This document shows positions 19,497 through 27,775 of a stretch of 64,000 nt of DNA, in pieces (position 1 is the stretch's first letter; every line of letters starts with the position of its first letter). A model generated the notes under the pieces. That model ran no database searches. It was not told where the DNA came from and saw only the letters and a program-made list of their open reading frames with translations. A program made the position numbers and the translations under genes. Source of the stretch: Agrobacterium larrymoorei (GTDB taxonomy: Bacteria; Pseudomonadota; Alphaproteobacteria; Rhizobiales; Rhizobiaceae); contig NZ_JAAMFB010000016.1 of the NCBI RefSeq assembly GCF_013322225.1, forward strand, positions 124,001-188,000. The letters run 5' to 3'.

Positions 19497-20264
19497 TTAT
19501 GCGACCCGAAATTTCGGCAGCGACGAAATCAGCCGATGCAGCGTATCGATGGTCGAAAAATCTGCGATACCATCCACCAGAACAGGCCGGAAGTGCCGCT
19601 GGAAGGCAGCAACTGCACCCTCGGTCTTGTCGCAATAACTGCCCGAAATTTCAACGCCGTAACCATAGAGCGACAGCATGGATTGCAGCGCCTCGACCGG
19701 CTGCCCGCTATCGCCTCGCTGGAAGAAGCGCCCGCCACCAATGGCTGCTGGCGCAACCCAGTGCCCGACACCCTGCTGCGACAGGATGTCCCACGGGAAT
19801 TTCTCACCCGGATCGACCTTGCGAACCGGTGCGATATCGGAATGCCCAAGCACCCGCTCAGGCGCGATGGACCATCGCGCGCCGCAATCGCGACACAATT
19901 CGATGACCGCATTAATCTGGGGTTCAGGAAACTCCGGCAGCCCGGCAGGGTGCCCGCCATTGGCAATCTCGATGCCGATGGAGCGCGAGTTCAGATCCGT
20001 CTCGCCCGCCCAGAAACTTTTGCCAGCATGCCATGCCCGGCGGCTTTCCGGCACCATCTGAATGACGCGTCCATCCTCGAACACGAAGTAATGGCTGGAA
20101 ACCTGGCTTTCAGGGTTGCTCAGCCACGACAGCGCGCTCTCGGCACCATCCATGCCCGTATAATGAAGAATAATGGCATCCGGTGCGGAAACGTCCACCC
20201 GCTCGCCGTGGTTCGGCGAAGGCCGGACGACGGCACCGGTATAATCCGGCTGGAAGTCACTCAT
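19497..20264 (-). CDS. N-acetylmuramoyl-L-alanine amidase, AmpD/AmiD-like with peptidoglycan-binding tail
   Basis: The N-terminal ~170 residues form an amidase_2 domain: the zinc ligands are the His in IILHYTG, the His in RAWHAG and the HSDIAPVRKVDPG segment with its His and Asp. Residues about 185-250 form a peptidoglycan_binding_1 module (GDSGQPVEALQSML, TEGAVAAFQRHF). There is no signal peptide, which points to cytoplasmic recycling of anhydro-muropeptides, though a peptidoglycan-binding tail is more usual on exported enzymes. It overlaps the J-domain gene upstream by four bases (ATGA). Confidence 0.9.
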   Translation of the reverse strand: MSDFQPDYTGAVVRPSPNHGERVDVSAPDAIILHYTGMDGAESALSWLSNPESQVSSHYFVFEDGRVIQMVPESRRAWHAGKSFWAGETDLNSRSIGIEIANGGHPAGLPEFPEPQINAVIELCRDCGARWSIAPERVLGHSDIAPVRKVDPGEKFPWDILSQQGVGHWVAPAAIGGGRFFQRGDSGQPVEALQSMLSLYGYGVEISGSYCDKTEGAVAAFQRHFRPVLVDGIADFSTIDTLHRLISSLPKFRVA

Positions 20265-20998
20265 GCGACGCGGCGTTCTTTCTCGATTGCCGCATAGGCG
20301 GCGTTGAGAGCCGCCATACGCTCATTCGCTGCCGCATGCAATTCCATCGGAACACCGCGCGCGATCAGCTTGTCCGGATGGTGTTCAGCCACGAGTACGC
20401 GGTAACGTTTGCGAATATCGGAGAAGTCGTCAGATGGCGAAACACCAAGCACGCGATACGGATCGCGTCCTTCCATATGCACATGCCGCGCCATGATCAT
20501 CTGGAAATGATCTTCAGTGATGCGGAAGATTTCGGCGATCCGGCCGAGGAATGCCAATTCCCGTTCGTGGATCAGCCCGTCAGCCTTGGCGATATGGAAC
20601 AGCCCGTCGACGACACTTTCCAGCATTTCGCAGTTCTCGTCACCGGAACCGCAAAGGCCGGCAAGCTGCCCTGCATAGGCTTCAAAGCCTGCCACGTCCT
20701 GACGAGCGAGATTGTAAAGCCGCGCCACGTTGCGCGCTTCATCATCGGGAAAATCGAAAATCTGGCGAAAAGCGCGAACTTCGGCATCGTTTACCACGCC
20801 GTCGGCCTTGGCCATCTTCGCCGAAAGCGCAATGATCGCAACGGAGAAAGACACCTTGCGGCGAGTTTCCGGGTCGCCCTCGAACACCGTACGAACCGCC
20901 TCGATAACGCGAGACAAAACGTTGCCCGCCGCATCGCCGATCGCGCCGAGCAGACGTTCCCACAGAGACGAAAGTTGCAAACAGGCGAAATCGTACAT
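20261..20998 (-). CDS. DjlA-like co-chaperone: TerB domain plus C-terminal J domain
   Basis: The first ~165 residues form a TerB/DjlA-like acidic helical domain (KMAKADGVVNDAEV, FHIAKADGLIHERE) and the last ~65 a J domain with the HPD signature in EHHPDKL, which stimulates DnaK-type ATPases. DjlA of E. coli is membrane anchored; this protein has no clear anchor. I chose the second of two adjacent ATGs (20996-20998) because GGAG lies five bases upstream; an ATG at 21043 is in frame but has no ribosome site. It is translationally coupled to the amidase. Confidence 0.85.
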   Translation of the reverse strand: MYDFACLQLSSLWERLLGAIGDAAGNVLSRVIEAVRTVFEGDPETRRKVSFSVAIIALSAKMAKADGVVNDAEVRAFRQIFDFPDDEARNVARLYNLARQDVAGFEAYAGQLAGLCGSGDENCEMLESVVDGLFHIAKADGLIHERELAFLGRIAEIFRITEDHFQMIMARHVHMEGRDPYRVLGVSPSDDFSDIRKRYRVLVAEHHPDKLIARGVPMELHAAANERMAALNAAYAAIEKERRVA

Positions 20999-21078
20999 CA
21001 TGTCTCCAAGCATACGGGCCGATTTTGTGAATGCAATATGCATAACGGTCGCATGGCATTAACTTTTATTCATCTTGA

Positions 21079-21100
21079 AATCATGTCGGCTGACATGATT
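21079..21100. promoter_or_regulatory. Perfect 9+4+9 dyad in the djlA-pfp divergent region
   Basis: AATCATGTC (21079-21087) and GACATGATT (21092-21100) are exact inverted repeats around GGCT. The dyad lies between divergent genes (co-chaperone starting at 20998, pfp at 21305) and looks like a dimeric-regulator operator. I do not recognise the motif. Confidence 0.4.
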
Positions 21101-21304
21101 GGTAATACGGTACTTGGCCTCGTCCGGTTTTCCATATGTTGGCGCAGGTCCACAAGTTATGCGCCGATTGAAACGATTAGATCGGCTAACTCATTCAATC
21201 GCCTCAAAGTTTCGCGTTTTTCTTGAGAAATTCACTTTACATGCCACATTTCAAGGCCCATCCATTTGCCCTGTCATTGAACGAAGCTGACAAAGGAGAC
21301 TATG

Positions 21305-22516
21305 ATGGCCAAACAGAAAGTCGCGATGTTGACCGCAGGCGGCCTCGCGCCCTGCCTCTCTTCCGCCGTTGGCGGACTGATCGAGCGCTACAGCGACATC
21401 GCCCCTGAAATCGACATCGTGGCCTATCGCTCCGGTTATCAGGGTGTCCTTCTGGGCGATAGCGTTCAGATCACCAAGGAAATGCGCGAAAAGGCGCCTC
21501 TTCTGCACCGCTACGGCGGCTCGCCCATTGGCAACAGCCGCGTCAAGCTCACCAATGCAGCAGATTGTGCCAAGCGCGGCCTCGTCAAAGAAGGCGAAAA
21601 CCCGCTGGCCGTCGCGGCGGATCGTCTTGCTAAGGATGGCGTCACCATCCTCCACACCATTGGCGGCGATGACACTAATACGACAGCGGCGGACCTCGCA
21701 GCCTATCTTGGCGCGAACGGCTATAATCTTACTGTGGTCGGTCTGCCGAAAACCGTCGATAATGATGTGGTTCCCATCAAGCAGTCGCTCGGTGCATGGA
21801 CGGCAGCCGAAGTGGGCGCAAATTTCTTCGACAATGTCAGCAACGAGCAGAGCGCTGCCCCGAAAACGTTCGTCATCCACGAAGTCATGGGCCGCCACTG
21901 CGGCTGGCTCACTGCTGCAACCGCCCGTGCGTATATCCAGAAGACCAAGGGCAACGAATATGTCGAAGGCCTGATGATGGGCGGGCAGCTCAAGAGCATC
22001 GACGGTCTTTATTTGCCGGAAATGGCTTTCGATATCGAAGCCGAAGCCGCGCGCTTGAAGAAGATCATGGAAAAGACCGGCTTCGTCACCCTGTTCGTCT
22101 CGGAAGGTGCCGGCCTCGATTCCATCGTCGCCGAGCGCGAAGCCTCCGGCGAAACGGTCAAGCGCGACGCCTTCGGTCACGTCAAGATCGACACGATCAA
22201 TGTTGGTGGCTGGTTCCAGAAGCAGTTTGCCAGCCTGATCGGCGCAGAACGGACGATGGTTCAGAAGTCCGGCTATTATGCCCGCTCCGCCCCAGCGAAC
22301 GGCGAGGACCTGCGCCTCATTCAAAGCATGGTGGATCTGGCTGTTGAAAGCGCCTTGAACAAGGTATCCGGCGTCACCGGCCATGATGAGGACCAGGGCG
22401 GCAAGCTTCGCACCATCGAGTTCCCGCGCATCAAGGGCGGCAAGCATTTCGATCTGTCGACAAAGTGGTTCGGCGAGGTGATGGAGCACATCGGCCAGCC
22501 CTTCAAGGCCGCATAA
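21305..22516 (+). CDS. pfp: Pyrophosphate-dependent 6-phosphofructokinase
   Basis: Pfp interconverts fructose-6-phosphate and fructose-1,6-bisphosphate with PPi instead of ATP, so it can run in both glycolytic and gluconeogenic directions. The 403-residue sequence carries the PPi-type signature GGDDTN (120-125), where the second Asp replaces the Gly of ATP enzymes, and PKTVDND (148-154). Two ATGs are adjacent; the second (21305) has AGGAG at the better six-base spacing. It is monocistronic: a hairpin repeat (22573-22604) follows. Confidence 0.95.
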   Translation: MAKQKVAMLTAGGLAPCLSSAVGGLIERYSDIAPEIDIVAYRSGYQGVLLGDSVQITKEMREKAPLLHRYGGSPIGNSRVKLTNAADCAKRGLVKEGENPLAVAADRLAKDGVTILHTIGGDDTNTTAADLAAYLGANGYNLTVVGLPKTVDNDVVPIKQSLGAWTAAEVGANFFDNVSNEQSAAPKTFVIHEVMGRHCGWLTAATARAYIQKTKGNEYVEGLMMGGQLKSIDGLYLPEMAFDIEAEAARLKKIMEKTGFVTLFVSEGAGLDSIVAEREASGETVKRDAFGHVKIDTINVGGWFQKQFASLIGAERTMVQKSGYYARSAPANGEDLRLIQSMVDLAVESALNKVSGVTGHDEDQGGKLRTIEFPRIKGGKHFDLSTKWFGEVMEHIGQPFKAA

Positions 22517-22572
22517 TCCAAAACTCTAAAATACTGTGGCGTAAACACATCAGCAAAAAATCATGCATCCTT

Positions 22573-22604
22573 CGGCCCAGAAATCCGTTTCGGTTTCTGG
22601 GCCG
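22573..22604. repeat. Palindromic intergenic repeat after pfp
   Basis: CGGCCCAGAAA (22573-22583) and TTTCTGGGCCG (22594-22604) form an 11-base-pair perfect stem with a ten-base loop, followed by ATGCTG. The layout and the GATGCTG tail match the hairpin at 36030-36053, so both look like members of one repeat family. It may also end pfp transcription, but it lacks a T-tract. Confidence 0.6.
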
Positions 22605-22703
22605 ATGCTGTAGTCTGTCCAGACGATAACGACGAGGCAACGGAGATTGAGTTCATACTCTGCAAGCTTCGTAAGCTGTCTGGGAGGGCAAGGAGGAACG
22701 TTA

Positions 22704-23339
22704 ATGTCCGCACAAGTCTGGCTGGTTTTCTGTGCAGCCTGTGCCATTCTTTTCGCGCTTCCATCACCCATCGCCTTTAAAGTCGCGAGCTATGCCGCCA
22801 TTCGCGGAAAACGCACGCTGATTGCTTCCGTCTCGGGCGCCACCCTCGGCACTGTCACCACCGTTACCGCGGCCTCCATCGTCGTTGCTGGTGCAGAATA
22901 CGTGCCCGAAGCTTTTCTGGATATTGTCCAGTGGGCGGGCATCGGCTGGCTGATGCTATTCAGCCTTTGGACCATCGCAACGCCTGCCGCCCGTGAAGCG
23001 AACGGCGACAACGACAATCTGCGCGGGAAGACCTTGGGCGCGATCTTTATCGATTGCTTCGTCCTTGCTGCCCTCCGTCTGCGATACTTCGGCTTTTTCG
23101 TCGCATTCCTGATTCAGTTCATCAACGGCACGCGCAACGTTGTTGAAATGCTTGCACAAATACAGGCAGTCGCTCTTGTGATCGCATTTGTCTGCCTCAC
23201 CGCTCAGGCGATTTTCGCGAAATCCACCATCGCACTCGTGCGCCGCTTTTCGGCCACCAAGAAAGTGCGCAGCCCCCGAGGTACTCACTTCATCGCGGGC
23301 CGGGCAGTCACTGCCGGATACCGCGGCATCGCCGCTTGA
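22704..23339 (+). CDS. LysE/RhtB-type exporter-like membrane protein
   Basis: The 211-residue protein has about five or six hydrophobic segments. An early SPIAFKVASYAAIRGKRTLIASVSGATLG stretch matches the LysE/RhtB amino-acid exporter fold, with PSP in place of the usual PGP. Start choice is firm: AAGGAGGA lies about eight bases before the ATG at 22704. The exported compound cannot be inferred. It stands alone between pfp and a lytic transglycosylase gene. Confidence 0.7.
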   Translation: MSAQVWLVFCAACAILFALPSPIAFKVASYAAIRGKRTLIASVSGATLGTVTTVTAASIVVAGAEYVPEAFLDIVQWAGIGWLMLFSLWTIATPAAREANGDNDNLRGKTLGAIFIDCFVLAALRLRYFGFFVAFLIQFINGTRNVVEMLAQIQAVALVIAFVCLTAQAIFAKSTIALVRRFSATKKVRSPRGTHFIAGRAVTAGYRGIAA

Positions 23340-23460
23340 TGGGCAACTGGCTGTTCCCGTCTTGCCGCTAACCTTACAATAGGTTAATGATCTCGCGTTG
23401 GGACTGCCTGCTTCGTTCGAAACGGGGGTATCGAAAGACAGGCGAACTAGAGGCGGCAGC

Positions 23461-24516
23461 ATGACAATTTCTGGCAATTTGCGCCGAAAACCGGCGTTAC
23501 TTTTGTCGTCCACCGTGGGACTGGCTATGGCGCTGGCAGGATGCACAAGCGTTGAAGTCGCCGACAAGACCGATCTCCATTCCCCCAAGATCGCCGCAGC
23601 AGCCGCAACGGCCCAGACCGCTTCCGGTACGACCAACGCGGCGGAAGCTACTCCCGGCACGACCACCGCGCCGGTTGAGGTCGCATCCAACTCTGAAACG
23701 ACACCACCGATTTCCACGACAGCCCTCAAGGGTGGTCGCGTAGCGCTACCTCCGGCAGCGGAGATCGCTGCAGCGGCCGCAATTTCCGCACAGATGCAGC
23801 CACAGGCTGGTGCGCCACAGACAGCATCCGCAGATATACTCGGCGCAACACCGGTTGCCGCCACTGCCGCGACGACGACGGATGCCGCCAGCCTTCACGC
23901 CGCAGCAAAAGCCTCTGGGACCGCATCGTTGCCGCAGGTCGTTGCCGTCAAGGGCAGCTTCCCGCCCGCCCCGCCGCCGCCTGGTACGCCCTCTTCGGCA
24001 CCGGTGCAGCTGACGGAGGAAATGGTCCGCGAACAGACCATCGTGCCTTTGCCCAAGCCTGAAAGCACCATGCTGGCTTACGCCGCCGCGCCACAGAACG
24101 CAGCCCTTGCCGCGATCAGCACCCGCGAAAGCATCGTCGTGGCACCAGATACGCCCCAGCCGGCCGGTCGAGAAAAACTCAGCGGCCTCATTTCCAAATA
24201 TGCGTCCATGTATAACGTGCCGGAAGATCTGGTCCACCGCGTGGTCATGCGCGAAAGCCGCTACAACCCGGCAGCCTATAATGGCGGCCACTTCGGCCTT
24301 ATGCAGATCAAGCATGCCACCGCCCGCTCGATGGGCTTCAACGGTCCGGCCAATGGCCTCTTCGACGCTGAAACCAACCTCAGATATGCCGTGAAATACT
24401 TGAGCGGCGCATGGAAAGTCGCTGACAACGACCGTGATGGCGCGGTTCGCCTGTACGCCCGCGGCTACTATTACGATGCCAAGCGCAAGGGCATGTTGCA
24501 CGTTCTGCGGCAGTAA
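23461..24516 (+). CDS. Lytic transglycosylase lipoprotein, SLT family
   Basis: The 351-residue protein begins with a lipoprotein signal peptide ending in the lipobox LAGC (Cys near 28), so it should be anchored in a periplasm-facing membrane. A long Ala/Thr/Pro-rich linker (about 30-235) leads to a C-terminal SLT domain with catalytic Glu in VVMRESRYNP and the motif GHFGLMQIKHATA. The GAGGCGG before the ATG at 23461 supports this start over an in-frame ATG 63 bases upstream. It differs from the 178-aa SLT at 18.7 kb in its linker and lipid anchor. Confidence 0.9.
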   Translation: MTISGNLRRKPALLLSSTVGLAMALAGCTSVEVADKTDLHSPKIAAAAATAQTASGTTNAAEATPGTTTAPVEVASNSETTPPISTTALKGGRVALPPAAEIAAAAAISAQMQPQAGAPQTASADILGATPVAATAATTTDAASLHAAAKASGTASLPQVVAVKGSFPPAPPPPGTPSSAPVQLTEEMVREQTIVPLPKPESTMLAYAAAPQNAALAAISTRESIVVAPDTPQPAGREKLSGLISKYASMYNVPEDLVHRVVMRESRYNPAAYNGGHFGLMQIKHATARSMGFNGPANGLFDAETNLRYAVKYLSGAWKVADNDRDGAVRLYARGYYYDAKRKGMLHVLRQ

Positions 24517-24668
24517 CAGCGGAATCCAGCATCGCGGAAAATGGGCGAAAAGCGCGCCGAGGCCCTTACTCTAACCTGTAGAAGAACAAGCGATTTCAAT
24601 ACCTTAAGCGCAGCTTAGATGTTGAAAACTGCCGGTGATGAATTTAAACTCGCCGTCCGAAAATCCCT

Positions 24669-24686
24669 ACGTCATCAAACTGTTGC
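24669..24686 (+). promoter_or_regulatory. Candidate Pho box upstream of btaA
   Basis: ACGTCATCAAACTGTTGC matches the Pho-box pattern CTGTCAT-AWAW-CTGTCAC at 13 of 18 positions, with the 11-base half-site period kept, and ends 45 bases before the btaA ATG. Betaine-lipid synthesis in Sinorhizobium meliloti is known to be induced through PhoB under phosphate limitation; that this exact site is used is inference. Confidence 0.5.
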
Positions 24687-24731
24687 GTCCTCCCGCTAAA
24701 CGCCTCTCACCCGAACGAGAGGTGGAATCAG

Positions 24732-25982
24732 ATGACGAGTGCCGCACCGAAAACCGGCTTCAACAAGAACGCCAAGCTCAAAGCCGCGCTTCTCCAGCAC
24801 AAAGCTCTTTCCAGCCATGGATTATCCGAACGGCTGTTCGGCATGCTGTTTTCCGGTCTCGTCTATCCCCAAATCTGGGAAGACCCGGAAATAGACATGC
24901 AGGCAATGGAGCTCGAGGAAGGGCACAGCATCGTCACCATCGGCTCCGGTGGCTGCAATATGCTGGCTTATCTTTCGCGCTGCCCGAAAAGCGTCGATGT
25001 GGTCGATCTCAATCCGCACCACATCGCACTGAACAAGCTGAAGCTCGCTGCCTTCCGCAACCTGCCGAGTCACCGTGATGTCGTGCGCCAGTTCGGGCAA
25101 GCAAATGTTCGAACCAACATCACAGGCTACGACCGCTTCATCGCACCGAACCTCGATGAACAGACCCGCGCCTACTGGTCTAAGCGTACGATAAGCGGTC
25201 GCCGCCGTATTTCGGTGTTCAACCGGAATATCTATCGCACCGGTCTCTTGGGTCGTTTCATCGGCGCTGGCCATGTGCTGGCACGATTGCATGGCGTGAA
25301 GCTTCAGGAAATCGCCAAAGCCCGCTCCCTGGAAGAACAGCGCCAGTTCTTCAACGAGAAGGTTGCGCCCCTTTTCGACAAGCCGATGATCCGCTGGCTG
25401 ACCAAGCGCAAAAGCTCGCTGTTCGGCCTCGGCATTCCGCCCCGTCAGTATGACGAACTCGCCAGTCTATCGGACGGCAAAACCATTGCGCCCGTGCTGC
25501 GCCAACGACTGGAAAAGCTGGCTTGCGATTTTCCGTTGCAGGAAAACTACTTCGCATGGCAGGCTTTCGCACGCCGTTATCCCGATGCCCATGAAGGCGC
25601 CCTGCCCGATTATTTGAAAACTGAATATTACCCCGCCATCCGCGAAAACACCGCCCGCGTCGCCGTGCATCACGCCACGTTTACGGAATTGCTGGCCACC
25701 AAACCGGCCTCCTCGGTGGATCGCTACGTACTTCTCGACGCCCAGGACTGGATGAGCGACACGCAGATTAACGAGTTGTGGGCGCAGATCAGCCGCACCG
25801 CTGCACCGGACGCACGCGTCATCTTCCGCACCGCCGCCGAAAAAAGCGTGATCGAAGGCCGTCTTTCGCCGGATCTGCGCGCCCAATGGGCCTATTTGGA
25901 AGAGCGCTCGAAGCAACTCAACGCCAAGGATCGTTCCGCCATATACGGTGGCTTCCACATCTATCAGAGGACATCCGCATGA
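24732..25982 (+). CDS. btaA: BtaA: SAM:diacylglycerol 3-amino-3-carboxypropyltransferase
   Basis: BtaA transfers the 3-amino-3-carboxypropyl group of SAM to diacylglycerol, making diacylglycerylhomoserine, the first step to the betaine lipid DGTS that replaces phospholipids when phosphate is scarce. The 416-residue sequence is BtaA-like throughout, with a nucleotide-binding HSIVTIGSGGCNML segment (about 65-78) followed by VVDLNPHHIALN. The coupled N-methyltransferase gene follows with a four-base overlap. A Pho-box-like site lies upstream, and GAGAGGTGGA precedes the ATG. Confidence 0.93.
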   Translation: MTSAAPKTGFNKNAKLKAALLQHKALSSHGLSERLFGMLFSGLVYPQIWEDPEIDMQAMELEEGHSIVTIGSGGCNMLAYLSRCPKSVDVVDLNPHHIALNKLKLAAFRNLPSHRDVVRQFGQANVRTNITGYDRFIAPNLDEQTRAYWSKRTISGRRRISVFNRNIYRTGLLGRFIGAGHVLARLHGVKLQEIAKARSLEEQRQFFNEKVAPLFDKPMIRWLTKRKSSLFGLGIPPRQYDELASLSDGKTIAPVLRQRLEKLACDFPLQENYFAWQAFARRYPDAHEGALPDYLKTEYYPAIRENTARVAVHHATFTELLATKPASSVDRYVLLDAQDWMSDTQINELWAQISRTAAPDARVIFRTAAEKSVIEGRLSPDLRAQWAYLEERSKQLNAKDRSAIYGGFHIYQRTSA

Positions 25983-26656
25983 AAAGCATTGGAGACAGTG
26001 TCGGGCTGGGCGATGTCCATCATGCAAGCCTGATGGACCGCATGTACCGCCACCAGCGGCACATATACGACATCACCCGCAAATATTATCTGCTGGGGCG
26101 AGATGGCACCATCGAGAAACTGAACGTGCCTGAAGGCGGCAGCCTGCTAGAAGTCGGCTGCGGGACGGGCAGAAACCTCCTGCTGGCGGCAAAGCACTTC
26201 CCCGACGCAAAGCTCTACGGCCTCGATATCTCGGCAGAGATGCTGACAACCGCGAGCGAGAACTTCGCGGACAAAAGAGAGCGCCCGACCCTGCGCGTTT
26301 CGGATGCGACAAGCTTCCGGCTGATCGAGTTCTCCCGCAGCGCGGGCTTTGATCGCATCATGATCTCCTATGCTGTTTCGATGATACCGGAATGGGAGAT
26401 GGCAGTGGAGCGCGCACTCACCTCACTGGCACCCGGCGGCTCACTGCACATCGTGGATTTCGGCCAGCAGGAGCATCTGCCACGCTGGTTTAGAACCGCC
26501 CTTCAGGCATGGCTCACGCGGTTCCACGTCACCCCTCGCGCCAACATGCGCTATGTGTTGGAAACCCTTGCCGGAAGCCATAATGCCGCGCTGGAGTTCG
26601 AACCGATTGCCAGAGGCTATGCATGGCGGGCGGTCTTGACCTTGCCAGAGGCTTGA
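25979..26656 (+). CDS. btaB: BtaB: diacylglycerylhomoserine N-methyltransferase
   Basis: BtaB trimethylates diacylglycerylhomoserine with three SAM to give DGTS at the inner membrane. The 225-residue protein has the class I methyltransferase motif LLEVGCGTGRN (about 56-66) and the acidic LDIS motif II. Its ATG overlaps the btaA stop (ATGA), so the two enzymes are made together. An earlier in-frame ATG inside btaA is rejected in favour of this overlap start. Confidence 0.92.
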   Translation: MKSIGDSVGLGDVHHASLMDRMYRHQRHIYDITRKYYLLGRDGTIEKLNVPEGGSLLEVGCGTGRNLLLAAKHFPDAKLYGLDISAEMLTTASENFADKRERPTLRVSDATSFRLIEFSRSAGFDRIMISYAVSMIPEWEMAVERALTSLAPGGSLHIVDFGQQEHLPRWFRTALQAWLTRFHVTPRANMRYVLETLAGSHNAALEFEPIARGYAWRAVLTLPEA

Positions 26657-26788
26657 AACGTCGTTTTTCTTAAGTCACCGTCTTGTCATAACCGCTTGTT
26701 TACCCTGTTATGGTAAACGGGAATTAACGATGTGCGTTGGTCAAACCGCGCTTCGGACGGGAACTTCATTCGGTAACTTAGGAAAATC

Positions 26789-27583
26789 ATGCGGCGGCTT
26801 ATTCCGGCTCTTCTTGGCACCCTCCTCGCGTTGAGCGGATGCACCTCCACTAGCTATGATTTTCTTGAAACGGCCTCGGTTGCAAAGCCGCGGTTCAAGG
26901 ATAACGATCCGCAGGATTTCGGCCATAAATCACCTCACAAGCATGAGGTTCACGGCATAGATGTTTCCAAATGGAATGGAGATATCGACTGGGCTCCGGT
27001 CCGCAAAGCCGGCGTCTCCTTCGCCTTCATAAAGGCGACCGAAGGTACGGATCGGTTGGACGCCCGCTTCGACGAATACTGGCGCGGTGCGGCCGCCGCC
27101 GGTGTGCCGCACGCGCCCTACCACTTCTATTACTTTTGCGCCCCGGCAGACGCGCAGGCAGACTGGTTCATTCGCAACGTTCCGAAAGAAGCGATGAAGC
27201 TTCCGCCGGTTCTCGACGTGGAGTGGAACCCCGCCTCGCCCACCTGCAAGACACGGCCGTCGCCAGACGTCGTTCGCGCTGAAATGCAGCGCTTCCTGAC
27301 GCGCATCGAAGCCTATTATGGCAAGCGCCCGATTATTTATACCAGCGTCGATTTCCACCGTGACAATCTGGTTGGCCATTTCAAGGGCTACCCATTCTGG
27401 GTACGCTCAGTTGCCGCTCACCCCTCGGAAATCTACAGCGATCGGCAGTGGGCCTTCTGGCAGTACACCGGCACGGGCGTTATTCCCGGCATAACCACGC
27501 CGACGGATATCAACGTCTTCTCGGGAACAGAGAAGAATTGGCGCACATGGGTAGCCTCTTCGGCAAGTCAAGCGCGTAGCTGA
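26789..27583 (+). CDS. GH25 lysozyme-like muramidase lipoprotein
   Basis: The 264-residue protein begins with a lipoprotein signal ending in LSGC (Cys near 18) followed by a short linker and a GH25 domain. The family landmarks GIDVSKWNGDIDW, FIKATEGTD and PVLDVEWNP are present, including the conserved DxE acids. GH25 enzymes cleave the MurNAc-GlcNAc bond as hydrolases. AGGA lies upstream of the ATG. Chromosomal lipoprotein copies are known in rhizobia; the role is presumably cell-wall remodelling. Confidence 0.88.
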   Translation: MRRLIPALLGTLLALSGCTSTSYDFLETASVAKPRFKDNDPQDFGHKSPHKHEVHGIDVSKWNGDIDWAPVRKAGVSFAFIKATEGTDRLDARFDEYWRGAAAAGVPHAPYHFYYFCAPADAQADWFIRNVPKEAMKLPPVLDVEWNPASPTCKTRPSPDVVRAEMQRFLTRIEAYYGKRPIIYTSVDFHRDNLVGHFKGYPFWVRSVAAHPSEIYSDRQWAFWQYTGTGVIPGITTPTDINVFSGTEKNWRTWVASSASQARS

Positions 27584-27775
27584 TAGCAAACGACTTGCTT
27601 TTTCTATCAAATCCGGCAGATGTGCTGCAAATTCGCACGCGTGTAAGAAACAAAACACGTGGGCGAAACTTTTAGAACGGCCCGCCCACTCTTCCGCCAC
27701 AAAGCTTGGCGACGGATTTGGCAAAGGCCGGACGACGGCCATCCAGCATCCCAAATTGCACATTGAGGAATTCCG

